A stretch of DNA of 64,000 bases from Mycobacterium rhizamassiliense. GTDB taxonomy: Bacteria; Actinomycetota; Actinomycetes; Mycobacteriales; Mycobacteriaceae. Of this stretch, positions 54,254-63,526 are shown piece after piece. Position numbers and translations under genes: made by a program. The DNA lies in assembly GCF_900157375.1 (NCBI RefSeq), contig NZ_LT721901.1, positions 1,110,365 to 1,174,364 on the forward strand, written 5' to 3'. The notes below the pieces were generated by a model. The model had not been told where the DNA came from. It searched no databases and saw only the letters and a list, made by a program, of their open reading frames with translations. Positions within the stretch are counted from its first letter, which is position 1, and the number at the start of each line of letters is the position of its first letter.

Positions 54254-55900
54254 TTACAGCGTTTCATCCAGCTCACCGAGTCGGTCGGTCAGCCGCAGGT
54301 TCTCCGAATAGTCGACGGGGCAGCAGATCAGCGAAACTCCGTCGTCGGCCAGCGCCGTGCGCAACGTCGGCAGCAGCTCGTCGGCGTGAGAGATCCGATA
54401 GCCCTTGGCGCCAAAGCTTTCCGCGTAGGTCACGATGTCGGGATTGCCGAACTTCACGTAGTAGCTCTGGCCGAGCTCGAGGTCCATCTTCCACTCGATG
54501 AGGCCATACCCGCCGTCCTCCCAGATCAGCACCACCAGCGGAATGCGTTCGCGCACGGCGGTCTCGATCTCCTGCGAGTTCATCAGGAAGGCGCCGTCCC
54601 CGACCACCGCCAGCACCTTAGACTCGGGGCGGGCCAGCTTGACCCCGAGCGCCCCGGGCAGCGCAAAACTCATGGTGGACAACCCGTTCGAAATCAGGCA
54701 GGTGTTCGGCTCGTACGTCGGGTAGAGCCGCGCCATCCACATCTTGGTGGCCCCGGTGTCGACCAGCACGATGTCGCTGCGGCCCAACGCCTCGCGGGTG
54801 TCGGCGACCACCCGCGCGGGCGCCAGCGGGTATCGCGAATCCTGTTGTCCCCGAGCGAATTCCTCGGTCAGCAGGCCGGAGCCGGGGACCTCCGGCTCGG
54901 GCGCGAAGGCGTGACCGACGAGGGCCTCGGTCAGCGCGTCCAGCGACGCGCTGATGTCCCCGATGATGCCGACGTCGACCGGGTAGTGCGCGTCGACCTC
55001 GGCGGGGAAGCGATGGATGTGGATGATCTTCTTGTCGGCCTGCGGGTTGATCCGGACGGGGTCGAACTCCTGGAGCTCGTAGCCGACTGCGATGACGACG
55101 TCGGCGTGGTCGAAGCCGAAGTTGACGTAGTCGTGCCGCATGAACCCCAGCGTGCCGATGGCGTTGGGGTGGTCGTCGGGCATGACGCCCTTGCCGTGAA
55201 AGGTGTTGGCGACCGGGATCCCGAACGCGTCGGAGAACCGCACCAGCGCGTCGGTCGCGTGGGCGCGCGCCGCACCGTGGCCCGCCAGCACCACCGGCCG
55301 TTTCGCGCCGCGCAGGATCTCGACCGCGCGCTCCACCTGCCGCGCGGCCGGTGCATCGGCGCGGACCACGTTGCGGGGCAACGGTTTCAGGTCATAGTCG
55401 GTCTCGTCGGCGTCGATGTCTTCGGGCACGGCGAGGTAGACCGCGGCGGGGCGCTCGGTCTCGGCGAGCTTGAACGCCTTGCGGAACATCTCCGGGATGG
55501 CGCGCGAGGTCGGGACGCCGGCGGCCCACCGGGTGATCGGCACGAACATCGACACCAGGTCGACGTACTGATGCGATTCCTTGAACTGGCGATCCTGACC
55601 GACCTGCGCCGAGATCGCCACCATCGGGGTGCTGTTCGTGGTGGCGTCGGCGACGCCCAGCTGCATGTTGATCGCGCCGGGGCCCAGCGTGGCCGACACC
55701 ACCGCCGCGCGGCCGGTGACCCGCCCGTACATCTCGGCCATGAACGCCGCAGCCTGCTCGTGGCGGGTGAGCACGTAGCGGATCGTCGAGGACGCCAACG
55801 CCTGCACGAAGCGGATGTTCTCCTCGCCCGGCAGCCCGAAGACTATTTCGACGCCCTCGTTTTCCAGGCACTTGACCATCAGTTCTGCTGCTTTTGTCAT
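54254..55900 (-). CDS. thiamine-diphosphate enzyme, acetolactate synthase (catabolic AlsS-like)
   Basis: 548 residues. The N-terminal ThDP domain has GLPGEENIRFVQAL and the catalytic Glu in RHEQAAAFMAEMYGR; the C-terminal cofactor motif is VVGDGAFLMNSQEIETAV followed by LVVLIWEDGGYG. The end PVDYSENLRLTDRLGELDE resembles catabolic AlsS. It should condense two pyruvates to acetolactate, but related 2-oxoacid decarboxylases share these motifs. GGGAGGTG precedes the ATG at 55900. It is divergent from gabD1, 81 bases away, so a link to 2-oxoglutarate/semialdehyde metabolism is possible. Confidence 0.85.
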   Translation of the reverse strand: MTKAAELMVKCLENEGVEIVFGLPGEENIRFVQALASSTIRYVLTRHEQAAAFMAEMYGRVTGRAAVVSATLGPGAINMQLGVADATTNSTPMVAISAQVGQDRQFKESHQYVDLVSMFVPITRWAAGVPTSRAIPEMFRKAFKLAETERPAAVYLAVPEDIDADETDYDLKPLPRNVVRADAPAARQVERAVEILRGAKRPVVLAGHGAARAHATDALVRFSDAFGIPVANTFHGKGVMPDDHPNAIGTLGFMRHDYVNFGFDHADVVIAVGYELQEFDPVRINPQADKKIIHIHRFPAEVDAHYPVDVGIIGDISASLDALTEALVGHAFAPEPEVPGSGLLTEEFARGQQDSRYPLAPARVVADTREALGRSDIVLVDTGATKMWMARLYPTYEPNTCLISNGLSTMSFALPGALGVKLARPESKVLAVVGDGAFLMNSQEIETAVRERIPLVVLIWEDGGYGLIEWKMDLELGQSYYVKFGNPDIVTYAESFGAKGYRISHADELLPTLRTALADDGVSLICCPVDYSENLRLTDRLGELDETL

Positions 55901-55981
55901 CCAGCACCTCCCTTGTGGCCACGATAGTGGCACGCTGGATGACGGACTCCTCACACCGAACCAATACGAAGGACGATCACA

Positions 55982-57358
55982 GTGCCCATCGCCACGATCA
56001 ACCCGGCTACCGGCGAGACAGTCAAGACGTTCACCCCCGCCACCGCCGACGAAATCGAAGCCGCCATCGCCCGCGCGCACGCCCGGTTCCAGGACTACCG
56101 CCGCAACACCACGTTCGCCCAGCGCGCCCAGTGGGCCAACGCCACGGCCGACCTCCTGGAAAAGGAAGCCGACGACGTCGCGGCGATGATGACGCTGGAG
56201 ATGGGCAAGACCCTGAAGTCGGCCAAGGCCGAAGCGATCAAGTGCGCCAAGGGTTTTCGTTACTACGCCGAGAACGCCGAGAAGCTGCTCGCCGACGAGC
56301 CGGCCGACGCGGGCAAGGTCGGTGCGAAGCAGGCGTACACCCGCTGGCAGCCGCTCGGCGTGGTGCTGGCCGTCATGCCGTGGAACTTCCCCCTCTGGCA
56401 GGCGGTGCGCTTCGCCGCGCCCGCGCTGATGGCCGGCAACGTCGGGCTGCTCAAGCACGCCTCGAACGTGCCGCAGTCGGCGCTGTATCTCTCCGACGTC
56501 ATCGCCCGCGGCGGGTTCCCGGAGGGTTGCTTCCAGACGCTGCTCATCTCGTCGGGCGCCGTCGAACCCATCTTGCGCGACCCCCGAGTGGTGGCGGCCA
56601 CCCTGACCGGCAGCGAGCCGGCCGGCCAGTCCGTCGCGGCGATCTGCGGGGACGAGATCAAGCCCACGGTGATGGAGCTGGGCGGCAGCGACCCGTTCAT
56701 CGTGATGCCGTCGGTGGACCTCGACGAGGCCGTCAAGACGGCGATCACCGGCCGCACGCAGAACAACGGCCAGTCCTGTATCGCCGCCAAGCGGTTCATC
56801 GTGCACGCTGACATCTACGACGCCTTCGTCGACAAGTTCGTCGAACACATGCAGGCGCTCAAGGTGGGCGACCCGACCGACCCGGACACCGACGTGGGCC
56901 CGCTGGCCACCGAGTCGGGCCGCGACGAGATCGCCGGGCAGGTCGACGCCGCCGTCGCCGCCGGCGCCAAGATCCGCTGCGGCGGAAAGACTCCCGACCG
57001 GCCGGGGTGGTTCTACCCGCCGACGGTGGTCACCGACATCACCAAGGACATGGCCCTGTACACCGAAGAGGTGTTCGGCCCCGTCGCATCGATGTACCGC
57101 GCCGCCGACATCGACGAAGCCATCGAAATCGCCAACGCCACCACCTTCGGGCTGGGGTCCAACGCCTGGACCAACGACGAGGCCGAGCAGCAGCGGTTCA
57201 TCGACGACATCGAGGCCGGCCAGGTCTTCATCAACGGGATGACGGTGTCCTACCCGGAGCTGGGTTTCGGGGGCGTCAAGCGGTCGGGCTACGGTCGCGA
57301 ACTCGCCGGCCTGGGCATCCGCGCGTTCTGCAACGCCAAGACGGTCTGGGTCGGCTAG
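55982..57358 (+). CDS. gabD1: succinate-semialdehyde dehydrogenase GabD1
   Basis: 458 residues, near-identical in layout to Rv0234c as I recall it. It starts MPIATINPATGETVKTF; the catalytic Glu is in VMELGGSDPFIV and the nucleophilic Cys in NNGQSCIAAKRF; the Rossmann region is LTGSEPAGQSVAA. It oxidises succinate semialdehyde to succinate with NADP+. The GTG start at 55982 gives the full family length. It is convergent with the R2lox gene ten bases downstream. Confidence 0.94.
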   Translation: MPIATINPATGETVKTFTPATADEIEAAIARAHARFQDYRRNTTFAQRAQWANATADLLEKEADDVAAMMTLEMGKTLKSAKAEAIKCAKGFRYYAENAEKLLADEPADAGKVGAKQAYTRWQPLGVVLAVMPWNFPLWQAVRFAAPALMAGNVGLLKHASNVPQSALYLSDVIARGGFPEGCFQTLLISSGAVEPILRDPRVVAATLTGSEPAGQSVAAICGDEIKPTVMELGGSDPFIVMPSVDLDEAVKTAITGRTQNNGQSCIAAKRFIVHADIYDAFVDKFVEHMQALKVGDPTDPDTDVGPLATESGRDEIAGQVDAAVAAGAKIRCGGKTPDRPGWFYPPTVVTDITKDMALYTEEVFGPVASMYRAADIDEAIEIANATTFGLGSNAWTNDEAEQQRFIDDIEAGQVFINGMTVSYPELGFGGVKRSGYGRELAGLGIRAFCNAKTVWVG

Positions 57359-57368
57359 CGGCGATCCG

Positions 57369-58304
57369 TCAAACGCTCGCCAGGGCCCGCTCGTCCTCCT
57401 CGGCGAACGTGTCCTCGAGCTGCAGCGGTGAGTAGTCCAGGTCGATCTCGCCGAGCGGGCGACCGCGGGCGCTGGAGATAGTGCCGAAGCGGCGCATCCC
57501 CTTGTCGGAGGCGTAGGCCATGAACTCGTCCACCGACAGGCCGAAGGGCATCGGGTCGTACAGGACGAAGCCCTCTTCGATCAGCTTCAGCCCGAGCGGC
57601 ATCAGCTCGTTCATCCGCGTTTCGAAAACGCCCCAGTTGGCGTCGTCGGCTGCGACGTGGCGCCGGCAGGTGAAGGTGCCCCACGCCATATGGCGCCGCT
57701 CGTCGTCACCGATGCGCCGGACGAGTTCCTGCATGCCGGGCAGGATGCCGCGCTCCACGCAAATCTTGTGCCAGCCGAAGTAGCCGGTCAGCGCCAGCAT
57801 CCCTTCGACCATGTGGTTGTAGGTCACCGATGCCCGGACCTGGGCGGCCGGCGACGGGTCGGTCATGAGCGCGCCGAGGCAGGCCGGCAGTTCCTCGTAG
57901 AAGATCGTCCGGTAGGTCGGGACGTCCTCGAGGTACTCGTGCAGGTCGCCGGTGATGCCGACGGCGTCGAGCCACATGCGGAACACCTGGACGTGCTTGG
58001 CCTCCTCGAAGGCGAACTGCGTCAGGTACATCTCGTCGCCGAGCCGGCCCTCGGCGCGCATCGCGGCCATGAACGGCTGGATGTCCTGGGTCACCGATTC
58101 CTCGCCGGCGATGAACTCGGCGCACAGCCGGGTCGCGTAGTGGCGTTCGTCGTCGGTCAGGCGGTCCCAGTCCTCGCGGTCGCGCGAGAAATCGATGTCG
58201 GCCGGGTTCCAGAACTTCGCGTTGCCACCGGCAAACAGCTTGAGCGGCAAGCTATCCCAGTTGAGGCCGCCTTGGGCCATCGAGGCAATTCGGGTTCTGT
58301 TCAT
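57369..58304 (-). CDS. R2-like ligand-binding oxidase (R2lox, NrdB homologue)
   Basis: 311 residues. With the start at 58304 the numbering matches the M. tuberculosis R2lox (Rv0233) exactly: metal ligands E68, E101, H104, E167, E202 and H205, and the cross-link pair V71 and Y162, are all present ([40 protein letters not shown]). The Mn/Fe enzyme binds a long-chain fatty-acid-like ligand and is not a true ribonucleotide reductase subunit. Its start overlaps the TetR stop by four bases, so the two form an operon. Confidence 0.94.
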   Translation of the reverse strand: MNRTRIASMAQGGLNWDSLPLKLFAGGNAKFWNPADIDFSRDREDWDRLTDDERHYATRLCAEFIAGEESVTQDIQPFMAAMRAEGRLGDEMYLTQFAFEEAKHVQVFRMWLDAVGITGDLHEYLEDVPTYRTIFYEELPACLGALMTDPSPAAQVRASVTYNHMVEGMLALTGYFGWHKICVERGILPGMQELVRRIGDDERRHMAWGTFTCRRHVAADDANWGVFETRMNELMPLGLKLIEEGFVLYDPMPFGLSVDEFMAYASDKGMRRFGTISSARGRPLGEIDLDYSPLQLEDTFAEEDERALASV

Positions 58305-58987
58305 GTGACCTCCTCAGATCGCAATGGGGCTGAGTTGACGGAGGAGTCCGCCGAGAATGCGGCGGCCAGCACTGCCACCAGCCTGCGCACCGCCAGTGCG
58401 GGCTGCTCGGGCGTCGGCTCGTCGAGTCCGAGGATCGGATCCAGGCCGCGCATGTAGGGCGCCAGGGCCAGGTGCGGGAAGATCAGGAGCAACAGCGACA
58501 GCATCGCGTCGATGTCGGCGTCCTCGCGGAAGTCACCCCGCTTCTGGGCGTCACGCACCAGCGGCCGAAGCACCTCCAGGTAGTGGCGATGGATGACGGA
58601 CCGCACGCTGATACGCGCATCGGTGTCGACCTCCAGCGAGGCCGCGGCATGCAACGCGCGCTCATGCGGGTGGTCGGCGAAGTAGGCGACCCAGGCGTCA
58701 AGCCAGTCGGTCAGGAAATCGAAGAACGGCCGGCTCGGGTCGAGCTCGCGAATCCGGATCTCCATGTAGGCGCGCACCCGCTGGCTGGCGATGTCGGCGA
58801 TGAACGCGAACAGGTCCCGCTTGTCCGCGAAGTATTGGAACAGGCTGCCCTTGGCGACGCCCGCGCGCCGGGCGATGACGTTCAGGCTGCCGCGGGAGAA
58901 CCCGTGCGCCCCGAACTCGGCCTCGGCGGCCTCGATGATCGCCGCGCGCCTCGCCGCGTCGACGCGGCCCCAAGTCACCGTTGGCAT
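58301..58987 (-). CDS. TetR family transcriptional regulator of the R2lox operon (Rv0232-like)
   Basis: 228 residues. The helix-turn-helix is [20 protein letters not shown] then [20 protein letters not shown], followed by a helical ligand domain. ATG 58987 ([14 protein letters not shown]) is chosen because GAAGGAG lies about seven bases upstream. R2lox follows with a 4-bp overlap. A perfect 15-base inverted repeat begins 19 bases upstream of the start and is probably its operator. Confidence 0.9.
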   Translation of the reverse strand: MPTVTWGRVDAARRAAIIEAAEAEFGAHGFSRGSLNVIARRAGVAKGSLFQYFADKRDLFAFIADIASQRVRAYMEIRIRELDPSRPFFDFLTDWLDAWVAYFADHPHERALHAAASLEVDTDARISVRSVIHRHYLEVLRPLVRDAQKRGDFREDADIDAMLSLLLLIFPHLALAPYMRGLDPILGLDEPTPEQPALAVRRLVAVLAAAFSADSSVNSAPLRSEEVT

Positions 58988-59005
58988 GCAAACTCCTTCG
59001 AATCG

Positions 59006-59020
59006 ATGACCACTGGTCAT
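59006..59020 (-). promoter_or_regulatory. perfect inverted repeat upstream of TetR-R2lox, likely TetR operator
   Basis: ATGACCA-C-TGGTCAT, perfectly symmetric, 19-33 bases upstream of the TetR start, between it and fadE4. Strong candidate autoregulatory operator. Confidence 0.7.
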
Positions 59021-59160
59021 TTTACTGTGATCCAGCTCACGGTCAAGGGAAACGGTAGTTGTCAGTTGAGCCGGCGGCCCCCGAAAGCCCGACTGGACCC
59101 CAGCTCAACGTCGACGCACGTATGGACGCGCTCTCCGCCGCCGGATAACGGTCGAAAGCC

Positions 59161-60870
59161 CTACGGCCGCATCTGATACGCGCCGTTGATCGGCGCGATG
59201 TGCTCTTTCCAGACCTGGTCGTAGCGCGACGGGTCGTGCACCGGGCGACGGACCATGCGCATCGCGAATCGGGCCTGCGCCTCGGTGGTCGACGGCTTGT
59301 CGTTGAGCTCGACGGCATAGCCGTTGAAGTCGCGCACAAGCACCGCGAAGATCGCGTCGATCAGCGTCTCGTCGATGTCGGAGAGCGCGGCCTCCTCCAG
59401 GATCAGCTGCGCGTAGGGCACCGTCGCGAACAGCTGCCCGACGGCGAACGCGAAGTCAATATCCTTCTGCTGCAAGGCATCCGGGGTCGCACTGGCGAGC
59501 ATCTCGGCCAGCACGTCGATCTGGCCGCGCAGCACCGCGACGTTGGGCAGGTGCGCGAAGCCGTCGAACGGCGCGCGCCAGTCGTGGAAGCGAACCTTGC
59601 CCAGTCCCCCGGTGGGCCCCTGGTTGAACAGGAATGAGTCGTCGGCCGCGTCGTCGCGGCGGCCGATGATCGGCAAGTCGGCGTTGGGGGCGAACAGGTA
59701 GTTCGGCATGAACTTGGCCAGCAGCCCGATGTTGATGTGGACCGTGCCCTCCAGCCGGGGCAGCAGGCCGATCTCGCGGGCCATCGCCTCGAACATGGTG
59801 TCCTTCTCCACGCCCTTGGCCGCGATGACGTCCCACAGCGCGGTGATGACGCGCTCCCCCTCGCTGGTGATCTTCGCCTTGGTGAGCGGGCTGTAGAGCA
59901 GGTAGCGACGGTCGGTCTCCGACGCGCCGCGCATGTAGTCGCACGCGCGGGTGGCGACGAGCTTCATCGCGATCAACCGCACGTAGGCGTCGGTGAGCAG
60001 GCGTCGCACATGGCTGAAGTCGGTGACGACGGTCCCGTAGAGGATGCGGTTGGAGGCGTGCGTGACCGCCTCGTACATGGCATGGGTGCACATCCCGATC
60101 GCGCCCCAGCCCAGGTTGTATTTGCAGACGTTGACCGTGTTGAGGGCGGCGTGGAACGCCCCGGGCCCGCGGTGCAGGATGTCGGCCTCGGTGACGGGGT
60201 AGTCGCGCAGCGCGTAGTTCGCGACGAAGTTCTGCGAGTTGACCACGTTCTTGATCAGCTCGTAGCGGTCGTCCTGCGAGTCGGCGACGAAGAAGACGTA
60301 TTCGTCTTCTTGTTCTGACGGGCCGGCGATCTTGCCGAACGTCGACACCATGCGGGCCGCGTTGGCGTTGCCGATGTAGTACTTCTCGCCGTTGGCGACC
60401 CACCCGCCCTCACTTGGGGTGAGGATCATGTCGGTCTGATAGACGTCCGCGCCGTGGGTCTGTTCGGACAAGCCGAAGGCGAAGACCTCGCCTGCGTCCA
60501 GCTGGGCGGCGGCCTTGCGCTTGGCGTCCTCGTTATCGCTCATCCAGATCGGGCCCAGCCCAAGGGCGGTGACCTGGAACGGGTACCAGTAGTTCAGCCC
60601 GTAGAAGCCCACGATCTCGGCGAACTCGCTGATCCGGTAGGTGTCCCAGCGACAGTCGTCACCGCCGTACTGCTTCGGCGTCAGCAGCGAGGCGAAGATG
60701 CGCTCGCGCCCGACGTGGTTCAGGAAATCGGAGTACCACGCGCGTTCGTGGTCGTCGGCCTTCAGCCGGGCCTTACCCCTGGACTCGAAGAAGTCCACGG
60801 TCGCCGCCATGATCTCGCCCGAGCGTTGATCCGGGTACCGGCGTTGCAGGTTGTTGGGATTGAGCAACAT
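59161..60870 (-). CDS. fadE4: acyl-CoA dehydrogenase FadE4
   Basis: 569 residues, the length recalled for Rv0231. It begins MLLNPNNLQRRYPDQRSGEI, has the FAD/substrate loop FAFGLSEQTHGADVYQTDM and VANGEKYYIGNANAARMVST, and ends in a helical C-terminal domain. The usual SEPxAGSD motif is replaced by SEQTHGADV, typical of this divergent subgroup. ATG 60870 has GGGAG eight bases upstream and matches the known N-terminus; a longer frame upstream is leader. It is divergent from php. Confidence 0.9.
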   Translation of the reverse strand: MLLNPNNLQRRYPDQRSGEIMAATVDFFESRGKARLKADDHERAWYSDFLNHVGRERIFASLLTPKQYGGDDCRWDTYRISEFAEIVGFYGLNYWYPFQVTALGLGPIWMSDNEDAKRKAAAQLDAGEVFAFGLSEQTHGADVYQTDMILTPSEGGWVANGEKYYIGNANAARMVSTFGKIAGPSEQEDEYVFFVADSQDDRYELIKNVVNSQNFVANYALRDYPVTEADILHRGPGAFHAALNTVNVCKYNLGWGAIGMCTHAMYEAVTHASNRILYGTVVTDFSHVRRLLTDAYVRLIAMKLVATRACDYMRGASETDRRYLLYSPLTKAKITSEGERVITALWDVIAAKGVEKDTMFEAMAREIGLLPRLEGTVHINIGLLAKFMPNYLFAPNADLPIIGRRDDAADDSFLFNQGPTGGLGKVRFHDWRAPFDGFAHLPNVAVLRGQIDVLAEMLASATPDALQQKDIDFAFAVGQLFATVPYAQLILEEAALSDIDETLIDAIFAVLVRDFNGYAVELNDKPSTTEAQARFAMRMVRRPVHDPSRYDQVWKEHIAPINGAYQMRP

Positions 60871-60992
60871 GACAGTGACTCCCCGCGGGTCGCAATGGCT
60901 TCGGATAGGGGCCGCGGGTCGACCGTACTTGACCAGGCGGGTAGAAAAACACCCCTGTTGGACCACCGCGGCGCGGGCCTAGCATCAGCGAC

Positions 60993-61970
60993 GTGTCAGA
61001 ACTCAATACCGCAAGCGGAACCATCGACACCGCCGAGCTCGGCGTCACGCTCATGCATGAGCACGTGTTCATCATGACCACCGAGATCGCGGAGAACTAT
61101 CCGGAAGCGTGGGGTGACGAAGAACAGCGAGTCGCCGACGCCATCGAACGGCTCAACGAACTCAAGGCCCGCGGGGTCGACACCATCGTCGACCTCACGG
61201 TGATCGGCCTGGGCCGCTACATCCCCCGCATCGCGCGCGTCGCGGCGGCCACCGACCTGAAAATCGTTGTGGCAACCGGTCTTTACACCTTCAACGACGT
61301 GCCGATGTACTTCCACTACCTCGGCCCGGGTGGCGAGCTCGGCGGCCCGGAGATCATGACCGACATGTTCGTCCGCGACATCGAGCAGGGCATCGCCGAC
61401 ACCGGCATCAAGGCCGGGATCCTCAAGTGCGCCACCGACACTCCGGGTGTCACCCCCGGCGTCGAGCGGGTGCTGCGCGCGGTGGCCCAGGCGCACAAGC
61501 GCACCGGCGTGCCGATCTCCACGCACACGCACGCGGGTCTGCGACGCGGCCTCGAGCAGCAGCGGATCTTCGAGGACGAGGGCGTCGACCTGAGCCGGGT
61601 GATCATCGGGCATTCCGGCGACAGCACCGACATCGGCTACCTCGAGGAGCTCATCGCCGCCGGCTCCTACCTCGGGATGGACCGCTTCGGCATCGACGCG
61701 TTCCTGCCCTTCGAGGACCGGGTGAACACGGTGGCGCAGATGTGCGAGCGCGGGCACGCCGACAAGATGGTGCTCTCGCACGACGCCAACTGTTACTTCG
61801 ACGCGCTGCCCGACGAGCTGGTGTCGCAGGTGATGCCGAACTGGCACTACCTGCACATCCACAACGACGTCATCCCCGCGCTCAAGGAACGCGGCGTGAC
61901 CGACGACCAGTTACACACGATGCTGGTCGACAACCCACGCCGCATCTTCGAGCAGACAGGCGCCTACTAA
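60993..61970 (+). CDS. php: phosphotriesterase-like lactonase Php
   Basis: 325 residues of the PLL amidohydrolase family. Metal ligands are visible: the HxH in LMHEHVFIM, the bridging Lys in AGILKCATDT, the His in ISTHTHAG and VIIGHSGDS, and the Asp in VLSHDANCY. PLLs hydrolyse acyl-homoserine and other lactones and weakly phosphotriesters. GTG 60993 gives the full length. The acyl-CoA ligase gene starts on the base after its stop. From memory it corresponds to Rv0230c. Confidence 0.94.
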   Translation: MSELNTASGTIDTAELGVTLMHEHVFIMTTEIAENYPEAWGDEEQRVADAIERLNELKARGVDTIVDLTVIGLGRYIPRIARVAAATDLKIVVATGLYTFNDVPMYFHYLGPGGELGGPEIMTDMFVRDIEQGIADTGIKAGILKCATDTPGVTPGVERVLRAVAQAHKRTGVPISTHTHAGLRRGLEQQRIFEDEGVDLSRVIIGHSGDSTDIGYLEELIAAGSYLGMDRFGIDAFLPFEDRVNTVAQMCERGHADKMVLSHDANCYFDALPDELVSQVMPNWHYLHIHNDVIPALKERGVTDDQLHTMLVDNPRRIFEQTGAY

Positions 61971-63470
61971 ATGACCCAGAGCGAGCCGATTCCGCCGATC
62001 GGCGTGCAGGTTTCCGCACTGGCCCGCGAGGCACCCGACCTGCCGGCCGTCAGTTGCGACGGCCGCTCCCTGACCCGCGGCGAGTTGGACCGTTCGACCA
62101 ACCGGCTGGCCCGCGCCTACGCCGAACGCGGCGTCGGCGTCGGCGACTACGTGACGATCCTGCTGCCCAACTCCGTGGAGTTCGTGCAGGCCTCGCTGGC
62201 GTGCTGGAAGTTGGGCGCGGTGCCGCAACCGTTGTCGCCACGGCTGCCGGCCGCGGAGTTGTCCGGCCTGCTGGAGCTGCGGCCCCGGGCGCTGCTAGTC
62301 GGCGGCGAAGATCCTCAAGGCCAAATACCTAGCGTGCCAATGGGTTTCGTGCCGAATCCGGAGCTGTCCGATGCGCCGCTGCCCGAGGCGGTCTCGCCGT
62401 CCTGGAAGGCGATGGGGTCCGGCGGTAGCACCGGGCGGCCCAAGCTCATCGAAGCCGGCGTCGACAGCCGGCTTTCGCCACTGGCCGGCTACGGCATGGG
62501 CGCCCTGGACGGCGATACCACCTTCGTCCCGGTGCCGTTGAGCCACAACACCGGGATGACCATGGCGGGGCTCGCGCTGATCATGGGACACCACCTGGTG
62601 TTGACCAACCGGTTCGACCCGGATCAGTTCCTGCGGGTGATCGCCGACTATGGCGTCACTTTCATCGTGACCGTGCCGACGATCATGCAGCGGGTGCTGC
62701 CGGTCTATCACGCCAACCCGGGGGCCTACGACCTGTCGACGGTCCGGCGGTTCTGGCACCTGGCGGCGCCGTGCCCGCCGAACATCAAGGAGGCCTGGAT
62801 CGACCTGCTGGGTCCCGAGAAAGTCTGGGAGTTGTACGGCGGCACCGAATTACAGGCGCTGACCTTCATCTCCGGTGACCAGTGGCTGAGCCACCGCGGC
62901 TCGGTCGGCATCGTGATCAGCGGCGAGATGAAGGTGCTCGACGACGACGGCAACCCCTGCCCGCCGGGGGTCGAGGGCGAGATCTACATGCGGCCCTCGC
63001 CGGGCAGCGAGCCGACCTACCGCTACGTCGGCTCGACGGCGAAAAGCCGGGACGGCTGGGACTCCCTCGGCGACCTCGGCTACTTCGACGAAGACGGCTT
63101 CCTGTACCTGTCGGACCGCCGGGTCGACATGTTCACCGTCGGCGGCCGCAACGTGTACCCCGCCGAAATCGAGAACGCGCTGTCGGAGCACCCGGACGTG
63201 CTGTCCTGCCTGGCGGTCGGTGTGCCCGACCCGAACGGCGGCGATCTGGGTCAGGTGCCCTACGCGCTGGTGCACACGGCCGACGGGGCCGCGCTGGACG
63301 CCGCGGGCGTGCAGGAGTTCCTGCGCGAGCGCGTCGCGGGGTACAAGGTGCCGCCCGCCCCGGACTTCATAGAATTTGTCGACACACCGCTGCGCGACGA
63401 CGCCGGCAAGGCCCGTCGATCGGCGGTGCGCGCCGAGATCATGGCGCGTAGCGCCACAGCACCTGGCTAA
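61971..63470 (+). CDS. acyl-CoA ligase (ANL superfamily, bile-acid/steroid-CoA-ligase-like)
   Basis: 499 residues. The phosphate loop is MGSGGSTGRPKLIEA (about 145), the adenylate motif ELYGGTELQALTF (about 290), the hinge DRRVDMFTVGGRNVYPAEIE (about 378) and the C-terminal Lys in DDAGKARRSAVRAE. It activates a carboxylic acid to its CoA ester; the glycine-rich P-loop resembles bile-acid or short-chain CoA ligases. The ATG immediately follows the php TAA, so lactone opening by Php could supply its hydroxy-acid substrate, which is inference. Confidence 0.87.
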   Translation: MTQSEPIPPIGVQVSALAREAPDLPAVSCDGRSLTRGELDRSTNRLARAYAERGVGVGDYVTILLPNSVEFVQASLACWKLGAVPQPLSPRLPAAELSGLLELRPRALLVGGEDPQGQIPSVPMGFVPNPELSDAPLPEAVSPSWKAMGSGGSTGRPKLIEAGVDSRLSPLAGYGMGALDGDTTFVPVPLSHNTGMTMAGLALIMGHHLVLTNRFDPDQFLRVIADYGVTFIVTVPTIMQRVLPVYHANPGAYDLSTVRRFWHLAAPCPPNIKEAWIDLLGPEKVWELYGGTELQALTFISGDQWLSHRGSVGIVISGEMKVLDDDGNPCPPGVEGEIYMRPSPGSEPTYRYVGSTAKSRDGWDSLGDLGYFDEDGFLYLSDRRVDMFTVGGRNVYPAEIENALSEHPDVLSCLAVGVPDPNGGDLGQVPYALVHTADGAALDAAGVQEFLRERVAGYKVPPAPDFIEFVDTPLRDDAGKARRSAVRAEIMARSATAPG

Positions 63471-63526
63471 CCCGCTCCAAGGATCCGCCAAGGATCTCCT
63501 TAGCTTGCGGCCACAGGCTGCGGGCT

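Noticed and set aside
55901..56848. Upstream extension of the acetolactate-synthase-like gene through the gabD1 region
   Set aside because: Overlaps gabD1 on the opposite strand; a strong ribosome site supports ATG 55900.
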